64,000 nucleotides of DNA from JAJPXC01 sp964562375 (GTDB taxonomy: Bacteria; Bacteroidota; Bacteroidia; Bacteroidales; Muribaculaceae), in contig CAZLSW010000004.1 of NCBI GenBank assembly GCA_964562375.1, forward strand, positions 1-64,000, given 5' to 3'. The notes under the pieces were generated by a model. The model ran no database searches. It was not told the origin of the DNA and worked only from the letters and a program-made list of their open reading frames with translations. Numbering within the stretch: the first letter of the stretch is position 1; each line of letters begins with the position of its first letter. This document shows, piece after piece, positions 54,978 through 62,762 of the stretch. The position numbers were made by a program, and so were the translations under genes.

Positions 54978-55069
54978 TTACCACACTTTCCCCGGGAATA
55001 ATTGTATCGCAAACCACACTTTTTCCCGGGGAAAATATGTATTGAAACCACACTTTTTCCCGGGGAAAA
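54978..55069. repeat. Three CCCGGG-centred direct repeats upstream of an AAA ATPase
   Basis: Three copies of ACCACACTTTTTCCCGGGGA followed by AAAT lie at about 54979, 55014 and 55048, roughly 34-35 bases apart. The first is diverged (CTTTCCCCGGGAATAAT). Each has a TTTCCCCGGGAAA-like palindromic core. The last copy ends right at the -33 box of the ATPase promoter, so they could be operator sites. Confidence 0.75.
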
Positions 55070-55101
55070 TTTGTAAAATATAGAATTTGTAACTAATTTT
55101 G
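55070..55101 (+). promoter_or_regulatory. Promoter of the first DUF4143 ATPase gene
   Basis: TTTG (55070-55073), a 20-base spacer, then TAATTTTG (55094-55101): an exact consensus match 17 bases before the start codon, so the leader is very short. Confidence 0.75.
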
Positions 55102-55118
55102 CCCAAAAACTTCTTGCC

Positions 55119-56411
55119 ATGGAACGAAAAATAATGACTCAATTAGAGACTTGGCGACACAATCCAAGTAAAAAGCCGCTTTTGCTTAAGGGCGCAAGAC
55201 AGGTGGGCAAAACCTATATCCTAAAGAAGTTTGGGGAGCGGTGTTTCAAGAATTACGCTTACATCAATTGCGACAACAATCCGGCAGTCGCAAACATTTT
55301 CTCCCAGGACTACAATATCGAGCGGATTGTGCGCCAACTTTCGGCATTGACCAACCAACCTATCAATTCCGACACGCTGATAATAATCGACGAAATCCAA
55401 GAAGCTCCCTCCGGGCTCCATGCCTTGAAATATTTCCATGAACAACGCCCCGACCTCTTTGTAGCTGTGGCCGGTTCTCTGTTGGGTGTGGCGTTGCATA
55501 GCCAGGAGTCGTTTCCCGTGGGGATGGTTGACATCTTGGAAATGTATCCAATGACATTTGATGAATTTTTGATGGCTACCCGCTCGGAAATATTGGCCAA
55601 GGAGTTGCTGTCAGCCCCATGGGACACGCTAAATCCTCTGTCCTCGGAATATATAACCTGGTTGCGGCAGTATTATTTTACGGGTGGAATGCCCGAGGTG
55701 GTGAAGAATTACCTCGAGACCGCCGACATCTCCCTTACCCGTAAATTGCAAAACGACATCCTAACGGCTTACCAACTAGATATCTCCAAGCACGCTCCCG
55801 TCAATCAAGTACCTCGCATCAATATGGTTTGGCGCTCCATCCCCTCACAATTAGCTCGCGAGAACAAGAAATTCATCTATGGGGCGGTGAAAAAGGGAGC
55901 TCGAGCCAACGATTTCGAGATTGCTATTCAATGGCTTGAGGATGCGGGATTGGTATATAAAATCCCAAGGGTGAACAAACTGGCAATCCCCTTATCGTTT
56001 TACGAGGACTTGTCGGCCTTTAAGCTTTATATGCTCGACTGCGGCCTATTCGGAGCTCTCAGCGCCACCCCTCCCGAGGTAATATTGGTGGCCAATAATA
56101 TTTTCAAAGAGTACAAGGGAGCTTTCACCGAGGAATATGTTTTGGAGCAACTCAGGCCACTGCCTGATACTCACATATATTATTATACTAATGAACAGTC
56201 GACGTTGGAAGTGGACTTTATCATCCAGCATGGAGCCTCGATCTCGGCCATAGAGGTGAAGGCCGAAGAAAACCTGAAAGCCAAATCCCTGCGACAAGTG
56301 GCTATGGACAATCCCGGGATTGCGGCGACTCGTTTGTCAATGTCACCCTATCGGCAACAGTCATGGATGATAAACATCCCCCTTTGGGGTGCCGCTCGCA
56401 TTAATTCGTAA
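55119..56411 (+). CDS. AAA_14/DUF4143 ATPase
   Basis: A 430-residue P-loop ATPase. Walker A GARQVGKT (25-32), Walker B IIIDEIQEA (88-96) and sensor VAVAGSLLGVAL are in the N-terminal AAA_14 domain. The C-terminal DUF4143 domain has YYFTGGMPEVV, a winged-helix-like middle, and VDFIIQHG...IEVKAE, a PD-(D/E)xK-like DUF4143 core. These proteins are common in Bacteroidetes and Archaea; their biological role is uncertain (possible defence, or nucleic-acid handling). It stands alone behind its own promoter with three upstream repeats. All ATPase motifs look intact. Confidence 0.9.
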   Translation: MERKIMTQLETWRHNPSKKPLLLKGARQVGKTYILKKFGERCFKNYAYINCDNNPAVANIFSQDYNIERIVRQLSALTNQPINSDTLIIIDEIQEAPSGLHALKYFHEQRPDLFVAVAGSLLGVALHSQESFPVGMVDILEMYPMTFDEFLMATRSEILAKELLSAPWDTLNPLSSEYITWLRQYYFTGGMPEVVKNYLETADISLTRKLQNDILTAYQLDISKHAPVNQVPRINMVWRSIPSQLARENKKFIYGAVKKGARANDFEIAIQWLEDAGLVYKIPRVNKLAIPLSFYEDLSAFKLYMLDCGLFGALSATPPEVILVANNIFKEYKGAFTEEYVLEQLRPLPDTHIYYYTNEQSTLEVDFIIQHGASISAIEVKAEENLKAKSLRQVAMDNPGIAATRLSMSPYRQQSWMINIPLWGAARINS

Positions 56412-56444
56412 GGCTCGTTTCAACCAATAATTGTTGAACCTAGA

Positions 56445-56471
56445 AGGGGGACGCTTCGACAGCGTCCCCCT
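56445..56471 (+). terminator. Hairpin after the first DUF4143 ATPase gene
   Basis: AGGGGGACGCT (56445-56455) pairs with AGCGTCCCCCT (56461-56471) around TCGAC. It lies 34 bases past the stop. No T-run follows, so it is a probable but incomplete terminator. Confidence 0.55.
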
Positions 56472-56559
56472 CGTAACAGGATTGATCAAAAAACACTTAC
56501 ATCAAAATGTAAAATGTGTTAGGATATCAAGGAAATTCACAAAAGCTAGATTGCAAAGG

Positions 56560-58890
56560 TTATATCTTTACCTTCTCGGCGCGGTGTTGACCGTTTTTGA
56601 GCACAATGACACGAAGGTATATGCCTGATTGCGAGGGATTGTCGACGCGCAGGCCCTGGGGTGTGAAGTACTCAACGTGGTCGACAGCCTCACCTTGGGC
56701 GGCGGTGACGTCGAGCACCCCTGTGGTGGTGACGGGCAACGACTCCATGGCGTGGAAGGTAGGCTCCAAGCCCGAATCATCGCTATAATATGCCTTTACG
56801 TAGAAGGTGAAATTCTCGGTGTAAGTGTTGCCAATCGACTCGAGGGAGGCCTTCGAGATGTGTTTTTTGAAGGTGACACCCGAGGCCGAGTTGGGGCACT
56901 TGCCGTCGACCAGCGCGGTGTTGTCGGCAGTCGAGTCGGATTTGGGGCGTACCGATTGGCTGGCCGTCACATTGAAATCGGCCGAGGTGATGTTTAGGGC
57001 CACGCTGGAGCCACGGGTGGCGTCGTAGGAGAACCGCGAGTCGGTGACCGAGCTGATACGGTTGGGCATCATCCACAGCTCCCAGGCCACGACGTGCTCG
57101 GGATGGGCCGTGGGGACGAACGAGCCGGAAACGTCGACCCCAAGCTGGAAGTCGCGAGCCACGCTCGTGAGGGTCATCTCTACCTCGTGGGTGACGTCCT
57201 CGCGGCCCTCACCGCCTGAGGATTCGTAGCGGTTCTCCATAATCTCCTTTTCCCATACGACATGGAAGTCCTCGGCTCGGAAGCCCTTATCGGAGACCGT
57301 CGAGGCGGCGCCATCGTCGTCGGTGACGCTATGGGTCACCGTGCCATGGTCGAAATGGTTGTTGAGGTAGTTCTTTATGGTGTAATCATAGTAGTCGGTG
57401 ACGACGTATGTGGGGATGGTGAGCGTGGTGTTTTCGTAAGTGCGGCAGTTTCCATCGTTCGACACCCAATAGCTCTTGCGCTCAGCGTCCTGCTCGTGGT
57501 CGATGCTCTCCTCGTAGGTGGCAACGGTGGCGGGGCGGTTGGCTACGGTGGCATCAAACGTATACTCATCGTTTTGGGCGATTTCAGCGTCGGTGATACT
57601 GTGCATGTTCTTGGGGCGCATGTAGTTGTAATACTGCAAGAGGTAGAACCCGTTGGGTGCGCCCTCGTCGGGCACCTGATAGACGTAGTTCATGCCGTAG
57701 TTGCTCACCTTTTGGGCCGGAATCGTGAGGGTGTACTTCTTGTAGCCTGGTTGATTGGTGGCCAGCCCCAAGGTGCCGTTCACGATTTCCCAGTCGGTAG
57801 TGATGTTGTGCTTATATTTATATGTGGGATCGGCGGCGTTTTTGTCGGCGTCTGTGTCCCAAGTGAATACGGGCGATGGGCCATAGCCGTTCCAGTTGAG
57901 CAGGTGGCAATTGCCGGTGGTGGCGAAGTCGACGTCCTTGATCACGCGCAGACCGAAACCGCGCTCAGATGTGTGGGAACCTTGGTCGTCGTATTTCGAG
58001 GGGTCGTCATACCAATAGCCCAACGCTCCGTTATAGCGGTACTCGGTGTCCTCCATATACACATTAGGCTGGAACGTGTCAATTACCACGTCGGAAATCC
58101 ATTGGAGGCGCACTCCCGAGGGCTCAGGGTCGTGAACGAGCATCGTGCCCACAAATCGGTAGGTGTGGCCACCGTACTCATTGGCCACAGGAACAGCATA
58201 AAAGCGCACCGTCTCCTCGCTCAGGGTGGTAGTCCAGGCCGTTGGAGCGAAGGAATAGTATCCCTCGGGATCGGTTGAGGGGTCGAGCACCCATTTCTCG
58301 GTGCCGTCCTCGTTGTACATTATGTTGCCCTCCGAGTCGGTGTTGGTGTAGCCGTAGCCGTGGGCATAGTTGAAGTTGGAGTCGATTTGTCCCCCACCCA
58401 CGAGCCATCGGTGGTCGTATTCCTGGTCAATGGTCATGTCCTTGTCAATCAACACTCCCCCGGTGGAATAGATGTCGACGGGGATGCGCTTGCCGTTGTC
58501 GTCGAGCACATAGTCACCCTGGGCGTCAGTCTCGTAGGAATATCCCAATGTACCCACCGGAATATCGATGTAGATCGAACCGTCCTGGGGGTTGTAGTTG
58601 AACACGGCTGGCCAGTACATGTCGAGGAAACCGTAGATTTCGACCGTGTTGTTGGGCTCGTCATCGTCGTCGAGGCCAATGTAAATGGCACACATGTTGG
58701 TGTTGTAGTCGCAATCGCCCATCCAAGCTTTTGTGTGGAACCGTTGAACGGCCCAAGTGGTGTTGTCGTATTGGTCCTGCTCCTCCCCAAAGCACAACTG
58801 CTCGAGAGTGTATTGCGTGGTAGAGGCGTCGTCAGCCCAGGCCATGGCGCAGCCAAGGCTTACAAGTAAAGTAATAAGTGTACGTTTCAT
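56560..58890 (-). CDS. Secreted T9SS-type hypothetical protein
   Basis: A 776-residue exported protein with signal peptide MKRTLITLLVSLGCAMAWAD. The body is a series of beta-rich domains with abundant Asp, Tyr and Trp and no catalytic motif I can name (for example VEIYGFLDMYWPAVFNYNPQ and WISDVVIDTFQPNVY). The C-terminus has the T9SS sorting pattern: AVDHVEYFTPQGLRVDNPSQ followed by SGIYLRVIVLKNG and a Lys-rich end. It is probably displayed on or released from the cell surface. Single-gene transcript with a consensus promoter. Related in style, not obviously in sequence, to the giant protein's beta-rich segments. Confidence 0.85.
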   Translation of the reverse strand: MKRTLITLLVSLGCAMAWADDASTTQYTLEQLCFGEEQDQYDNTTWAVQRFHTKAWMGDCDYNTNMCAIYIGLDDDDEPNNTVEIYGFLDMYWPAVFNYNPQDGSIYIDIPVGTLGYSYETDAQGDYVLDDNGKRIPVDIYSTGGVLIDKDMTIDQEYDHRWLVGGGQIDSNFNYAHGYGYTNTDSEGNIMYNEDGTEKWVLDPSTDPEGYYSFAPTAWTTTLSEETVRFYAVPVANEYGGHTYRFVGTMLVHDPEPSGVRLQWISDVVIDTFQPNVYMEDTEYRYNGALGYWYDDPSKYDDQGSHTSERGFGLRVIKDVDFATTGNCHLLNWNGYGPSPVFTWDTDADKNAADPTYKYKHNITTDWEIVNGTLGLATNQPGYKKYTLTIPAQKVSNYGMNYVYQVPDEGAPNGFYLLQYYNYMRPKNMHSITDAEIAQNDEYTFDATVANRPATVATYEESIDHEQDAERKSYWVSNDGNCRTYENTTLTIPTYVVTDYYDYTIKNYLNNHFDHGTVTHSVTDDDGAASTVSDKGFRAEDFHVVWEKEIMENRYESSGGEGREDVTHEVEMTLTSVARDFQLGVDVSGSFVPTAHPEHVVAWELWMMPNRISSVTDSRFSYDATRGSSVALNITSADFNVTASQSVRPKSDSTADNTALVDGKCPNSASGVTFKKHISKASLESIGNTYTENFTFYVKAYYSDDSGLEPTFHAMESLPVTTTGVLDVTAAQGEAVDHVEYFTPQGLRVDNPSQSGIYLRVIVLKNGQHRAEKVKI

Positions 58891-59201
58891 TAGAGAGTGA
58901 TGTAAGTAGAACGTAAGTGTTATGATTGCTATCTATCCTGCGGGACAAGCGCCCCGATTTTTCAAGGCAAAAGTAAAGAGGCAAGAGTAAAGAGGCAAAT
59001 TTTGCACAAAATCACTTGGTTTGTGCAAAATAGCCGTAACACATTGATTTCAAATTATTTACACCCTATTTTTCAACATCCCTATTTAAACACCAATTTT
59101 CTACCTTACATCTACTTTACAAAAAGCTAAACCGCTGAATTTTCGAGAAAAACACCTACTTTACAATGATATTCCCCCACTCAGGAGGTGAAGCCATTTC
59201 C
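58891..59201. other. Intergenic region with promoter of the T9SS protein gene
   Basis: Holds one consensus promoter reading left and tandem AGTAAAGAGGCAA units (58971-58998) over it. The remaining AT-rich 59040-59165 shows no gene and no clear terminator for the ATPase gene ending at 59202. Confidence 0.6.
58968..58999 (-). promoter_or_regulatory. Promoter of the secreted T9SS-type protein gene
   Basis: The minus strand reads TTTG (58996-58999), a 20-base spacer, then TACTTTTG (58968-58975): exact consensus, about 78 bases before the ATG. It is embedded in short tandem repeats. Confidence 0.72.
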
Positions 59202-60332
59202 TTAAAGCAGGAAATCGGCAATCTCAGCGGGGGAAATCACCTGGAACTCAGCGTCGGGGTAGGCGTTGCGAAACGACAGAGGCGCGTTTACCTTTTTCTT
59301 CGTGTTGTATTTGAATTCAAAAGCCCGCAATCTGCCGTCAACCTCCTCGATAAGGTCAACCTCTTTCTGCTGTGTCGTGCGCCAAAACCATGAGTGGCCG
59401 TAAAATCCGTCGTAGGCATGGCGCTTAAGCCGCTCGGCTATTACAAAGTTCTCCCAAAGGGCTCCCTTTTCCTCGGGCGAACGCATATCCAAGGGTGTAT
59501 AATTACCAATCACGGCATTACGGATACCGTTATCCCAAAAATAAACTTTACGGCTGAATTTCAACTCGTTGCGATGATTACGAGCATAACTGTTCAACCG
59601 GAAAATCACAAACGTTTTCTCCAGAATATCAATGTAGCGCTCCACAGTTTTTGGGTCGATGCCTACAAGCTGCCCTATCTCATTGTAAGAAACTTGCCCC
59701 CCTATCTGATATGACAACGCCTGTACCAAGCGGTCGAGCTTGTCCGACTTGTTGATGGCGTCCAAGGCCAATATATCTTTATAGAGATAGCTGTTGGCAA
59801 GTTCGCGGAGGGTGTCGCGTGCGTCATCGGGGTCCATTACCACTTCGGGATAATAGCCGGTGACAAGGCGTTGGTCCAATAGTCGGGTTTCCTCAATAAG
59901 GCCATGATAATCAACCATCTCTCGAAAGGACAACGGTAACAACTGCAACTCTCGTTTGCGCCCCGACATCGACTCGTTGATTCCCCTAGAAAGTTCAAAC
60001 GAGCTGCTTCCAGTGGCTACCAATTGGATGTCTGGCAATTGATCGGCGATTACTTTTAGGCAGAGTCCAGGGTTGGCAAGTCGTTGAGCCTCATCAATCA
60101 CCACTATCTTCTTGGCACCCAGCGCCTGGCGCATTTTTGTTGCCGTGAAGTTAAGGAAAAAGTCGCGGGTGTCGCCATCGTCGCCGTTGAGCCATAGAAC
60201 CTCGCTGACCCGATCGGCGAAAACCTGTCGGGTAAGGGTCGATTTTCCCACCTGGCGAGGTCCCATGAGCAGGACTGCCTTGCCGCGTGACAAGGTTCTG
60301 AGTATCCTATCTTGTTGACTACGAACGATCAT
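59202..60332 (-). CDS. Second AAA_14/DUF4143 ATPase
   Basis: A 376-residue ATPase related in layout to the one at 55119 but clearly diverged. Walker A GPRQVGKS is at 24-31, Walker B KIVVIDEAQRL at about 75-85, and ATGSSSFEL is the sensor. The DUF4143 part has a YIDILEKTFVIFRL winged-helix region and KEVDLIEEV...FEFKYN, the nuclease-like core. Start at 60332 (MIVRSQQDRILRTL). Its predicted promoter lies about 280 bases upstream, with MITE-like copy 4 between, so the mRNA should have a long structured leader. Function unknown beyond ATP hydrolysis. Confidence 0.9.
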   Translation of the reverse strand: MIVRSQQDRILRTLSRGKAVLLMGPRQVGKSTLTRQVFADRVSEVLWLNGDDGDTRDFFLNFTATKMRQALGAKKIVVIDEAQRLANPGLCLKVIADQLPDIQLVATGSSSFELSRGINESMSGRKRELQLLPLSFREMVDYHGLIEETRLLDQRLVTGYYPEVVMDPDDARDTLRELANSYLYKDILALDAINKSDKLDRLVQALSYQIGGQVSYNEIGQLVGIDPKTVERYIDILEKTFVIFRLNSYARNHRNELKFSRKVYFWDNGIRNAVIGNYTPLDMRSPEEKGALWENFVIAERLKRHAYDGFYGHSWFWRTTQQKEVDLIEEVDGRLRAFEFKYNTKKKVNAPLSFRNAYPDAEFQVISPAEIADFLL

Positions 60333-60360
60333 GGTTAATAATTTAACTTTCTCAAGTTAT

Positions 60361-60571
60361 GAAACCACCAATTAACACTAATGTACACCAATAAGTTAAC
60401 TACGATTCTAATAATATTTAAAGAGCTTACGCTCTTATAATTTACACTAATGCTGATAGCGTTTCATTATGGAAATTCGTGTTAATTCTTTGCGCAGCAA
60501 AGATTAATTCTTTAATGATAATATAATCTTAATCACTGAATTAGTGAAAATTAGTGTTAATTCGTGGTTCC
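60361..60571 (+). repeat. Dispersed MITE-like element, copy 4
   Basis: A 211-bp copy starting GAAACCACCAATTAACACTA and ending TTAATTCGTGGTTCC, with both internal hairpins intact (AGAGCTTACGCTCT; TTTGCGCAGCAAAG). It lies between the predicted promoter at 60612-60643 and the ATPase start at 60332. Confidence 0.87.
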
Positions 60572-60611
60572 TTGGATAACTTGCGAAACATGAGTTAATA
60601 ATATTTGTCCG

Positions 60612-60643
60612 CAAAGATAGGCGATTTTGAAGCATTTTCCAAA
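60612..60643 (-). promoter_or_regulatory. Promoter of the second DUF4143 ATPase gene
   Basis: The minus strand reads TTTG (60640-60643), a 20-base spacer, then TATCTTTG (60612-60619): exact consensus. It points through MITE-like copy 4 into the ATPase gene. Confidence 0.7.
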
Positions 60644-60670
60644 TTTATCTTGATTTTTTTGGATTTAATT

Positions 60671-60767
60671 CCTCAAAAATCTATATTTTTTGGGAATCCA
60701 ATCCTCAAAAATCTATATTTTTTAGGAATCCGCTCCTCAAAAATCTATATTTTTTTGGGAATCTGGA
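60671..60767. repeat. 32-bp tandem repeat, three units
   Basis: Units begin CCTCAAAAATCTATATTTTT at 60671, 60703 and 60735 with a 32-base period and few differences. They lie just upstream of the -33 box of the ATPase promoter on the minus strand, so they could bind a regulator. Confidence 0.85.
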
Positions 60768-60856
60768 TTAAATGGGAAAGCCGCAACGCGGCGAAAAGAA
60801 AATTGAAACACGATGAACACTAAAAACATTAAATTTAAGTTTCGCTTGTGGTTAGA

Positions 60857-61065
60857 GAAACCACGAATTAACACTAATTTTCACTAATTCAGCACTTTAA
60901 CTTATATTTCAATCATAAATTAAGCCTTGCTGCGCAAAGAATTAACAAGAATCTCGATACTAAACTCCTAACGGGATTAGTGTAAATTAAAGAGCGTAAG
61001 CTCTCTAAAATTGCTTGGATTTCAAGTTAACTCATTGGTGTCCATTAGTGTTAATTCGTGGTTTC
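60857..61065 (-). repeat. Dispersed MITE-like element, copy 5
   Basis: A 209-bp copy in reverse orientation relative to copy 4, beginning GAAACCACGAATTAACACTA and ending TTAATTCGTGGTTTC. With copy 4 it forms a large inverted pair about 285 bases apart. Confidence 0.87.
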
Positions 61066-61081
61066 AAACCTTAGAAAGTTG

Positions 61082-61163
61082 AACACTAAAGCGAAAGTGG
61101 GAGAAAAGATTGGTGTCCTTCGTGCTTTTAGTGGTTTAAAGAAATTTCTTTGAATAGTTACCC
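61082..61163. repeat. Diverged copy of the short second-family element
   Basis: Reads GAACACTAAAGCGAAAGTGG ... GTCCTTCGTGCTTTTAGTGG ... TTTGAATAGTTACCC. It aligns by eye with 39021-39105, including the trailing GAATAGCTACC. Both examples lie within 80 bases of a 210-bp element. Confidence 0.55.
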
Positions 61164-61167
61164 AGCC

Positions 61168-61198
61168 TTTGTCGATTGGCTAATTTTTGTTAACTTTG
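61168..61198 (+). promoter_or_regulatory. Promoter of the exported-protein gene at 61215
   Basis: TTTG (61168-61171), a 19-base spacer, then TAACTTTG (61191-61198): exact consensus, 16 bases before the ATG. Confidence 0.75.
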
Positions 61199-61214
61199 CC
61201 GAAAATCTTTTACA

Positions 61215-62471
61215 ATGAAACAGCTAAGTGCCTTTTTAGTAATGCTATGCGCGGGTGTCGCCATGAGCTACGCCGACGATATTATCGTAATGCGCAACGG
61301 CGATGTCGTGAACGCTAAAGTGATGGAAATCACCACCTCCGAGATTAAATACAAAAAAGCTTCTCGCCCCGACGGCCCTCTCTACACCGTTGAGAAGGCC
61401 GACGTGCTCGCCATCAATTACGAGGATGGAGAGAAAGAGACCTTCGAGCAAGCAGCCAAAACCTCTAATACGGCCACTGCCGCCCCTGCCGAATCGGCCG
61501 CACCCGTGCTTAATCCGTTGTTTTCCAGCGATGTAAACTCCACCGCCATTAACGCTTATCCCCAGGATATCCATTTCACCGACAAGCCCAAGGACAAGGA
61601 CGCAAGGACTTGTTTCGGGATGTTCAACTTCGCTGACGGCTCGGTAATCAACGACGGCGTGATGGCCGTGGAATATGTGTGCGGCCACTACGACCGCCGT
61701 GGCGAAACCTGGGAAACCACCCAACTCGACGGCACTGAGAGCGCCTCCGGCACGATGAGCCGAGCGCTTAAAAACGCCGGAAAGGCCAACGTGGGATGCT
61801 TCAAGGGCGGAATACAGGTGAAGCTGACCAACAATTCCGACCAATCGCTTTACGTCGACCTGGCCAACACTTTCTTCAAGCGCGGCTCGCTGGCCTCGCC
61901 CTATTATGTGCCCACGTCCACAACGTCGTCCTCGTCGTCGACCACGGGCGCGTCGGTCAACATGGGAGCCGTGGCCGGCGCTTTGGGCGTGGGAGGCAGC
62001 GTGGGCACGCTCGCCTCGGGCGTCAATGTGGGAGGTGCGTCGTCTCACGGCACCACCACTACCGTTTACAGCCAGCGCGTAATCACCCTTCCCCCTCATT
62101 CGTCGATTATGCTCGACCCGGTGATGTTCATGCCCGCCGATATGACCAACTCGCTTTACGGGTTTAAAACCAAATGGTACAGCGACTTCGGCTGGGGCTG
62201 GGGCATCGACAACGACGCGCTTGGGATCAAAATCGGAGAGGAGCGCGAATACACCCAGGCCGAGTCGCCGATGAAATGGGGATTTTACCTCACCTACGCC
62301 ACCGACGAGAATTTCGCCTCGCGCTACAAGATGCAAAGCGACATGTACCTGTCGCGCCTGATTGGATACGACTCCACCAAGCCCAGCTGGGACGGCAACG
62401 TCTGGGGCAAATACAGCCGCCTGTCCCCCGAGTTCCCCCAATCCCTCCACGTCTTCCTCTTCGCCCACTAA
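61215..62471 (+). CDS. Exported hypothetical protein
   Basis: A 418-residue protein with signal peptide MKQLSAFLVMLCAGVAMSYA. Residues 22-75 (DDIIVMRNGDVVNAKVMEIT, then EIKYKKAS and TVEKADVLAINYEDGE) form a small beta-domain seen at the N-terminus of many exported Bacteroidetes proteins. The middle is an Ala/Thr/Ser-rich linker (82-100). The C-terminal domain contains a Ser/Gly-rich low-complexity loop (about 235-280) followed by ITLPPHSSIMLDPVMFMP. No lipobox, membrane helix or enzyme motif is seen. It has its own promoter and is likely a single-gene transcript. I do not recognise a named family. Confidence 0.85.
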   Translation: MKQLSAFLVMLCAGVAMSYADDIIVMRNGDVVNAKVMEITTSEIKYKKASRPDGPLYTVEKADVLAINYEDGEKETFEQAAKTSNTATAAPAESAAPVLNPLFSSDVNSTAINAYPQDIHFTDKPKDKDARTCFGMFNFADGSVINDGVMAVEYVCGHYDRRGETWETTQLDGTESASGTMSRALKNAGKANVGCFKGGIQVKLTNNSDQSLYVDLANTFFKRGSLASPYYVPTSTTSSSSSTTGASVNMGAVAGALGVGGSVGTLASGVNVGGASSHGTTTTVYSQRVITLPPHSSIMLDPVMFMPADMTNSLYGFKTKWYSDFGWGWGIDNDALGIKIGEEREYTQAESPMKWGFYLTYATDENFASRYKMQSDMYLSRLIGYDSTKPSWDGNVWGKYSRLSPEFPQSLHVFLFAH

Positions 62472-62477
62472 CTTGGG

Positions 62478-62562
62478 CAATTGTTTATTCGTGTAATCGT
62501 GCATTCGTGCATTCGAGAATTCGTGCATTCGGGTATTCGAGTATACGAATGCACGAGTGCAC
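62478..62562. repeat. Degenerate ATTCGTGC repeat array
   Basis: Eight or so units of ATTCGTGCATTCG-like text (TTCGTGTAATCGTGCATTCG at the start), ending in ACGAATGCACGAGTGCACGA, which is the inverse of the earlier units. The stretch can fold into a long hairpin and might end transcription of the gene at 61215. Confidence 0.7.
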
Positions 62563-62636
62563 GACATGGGGGCAATGCGCGAAAAGAATGGATAAAAGTT
62601 TTTATGGAAATTTTTCCGTAATTGGGGATTTTGCAT

Positions 62637-62644
62637 TAATTTTG
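62637..62644 (+). promoter_or_regulatory. -7 box upstream of sdhC
   Basis: TAATTTTG matches TAnnTTTG and lies 118 bases before the sdhC ATG. The base group at the -33 position is TTTC (62613-62616), one mismatch. Confidence 0.45.
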
Positions 62645-62762
62645 CAAGGAATAGTTAAAATGAGCCAATTTCAGCAATGGAGAGGGTCGCTTGAGCTATT
62701 GTTCACTAATGCCAATAACTACAAAATTCAATCATTAATAATTCACAAAAACTTCATCCTCT

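Larger units (their letters stand above)
60333..61214. other. 882-bp intergenic region rich in repeats
   Basis: Contains MITE-like copy 4, a minus-strand promoter, a 32-bp tandem repeat, MITE-like copy 5 (opposite orientation), a second-family inverted-repeat remnant and the promoter of the gene at 61215. No coding sequence is seen. Confidence 0.75.

Noticed and set aside
60671..60767. CRISPR-like array
   Set aside because: The 32-base period is entirely repeat sequence with no spacer.
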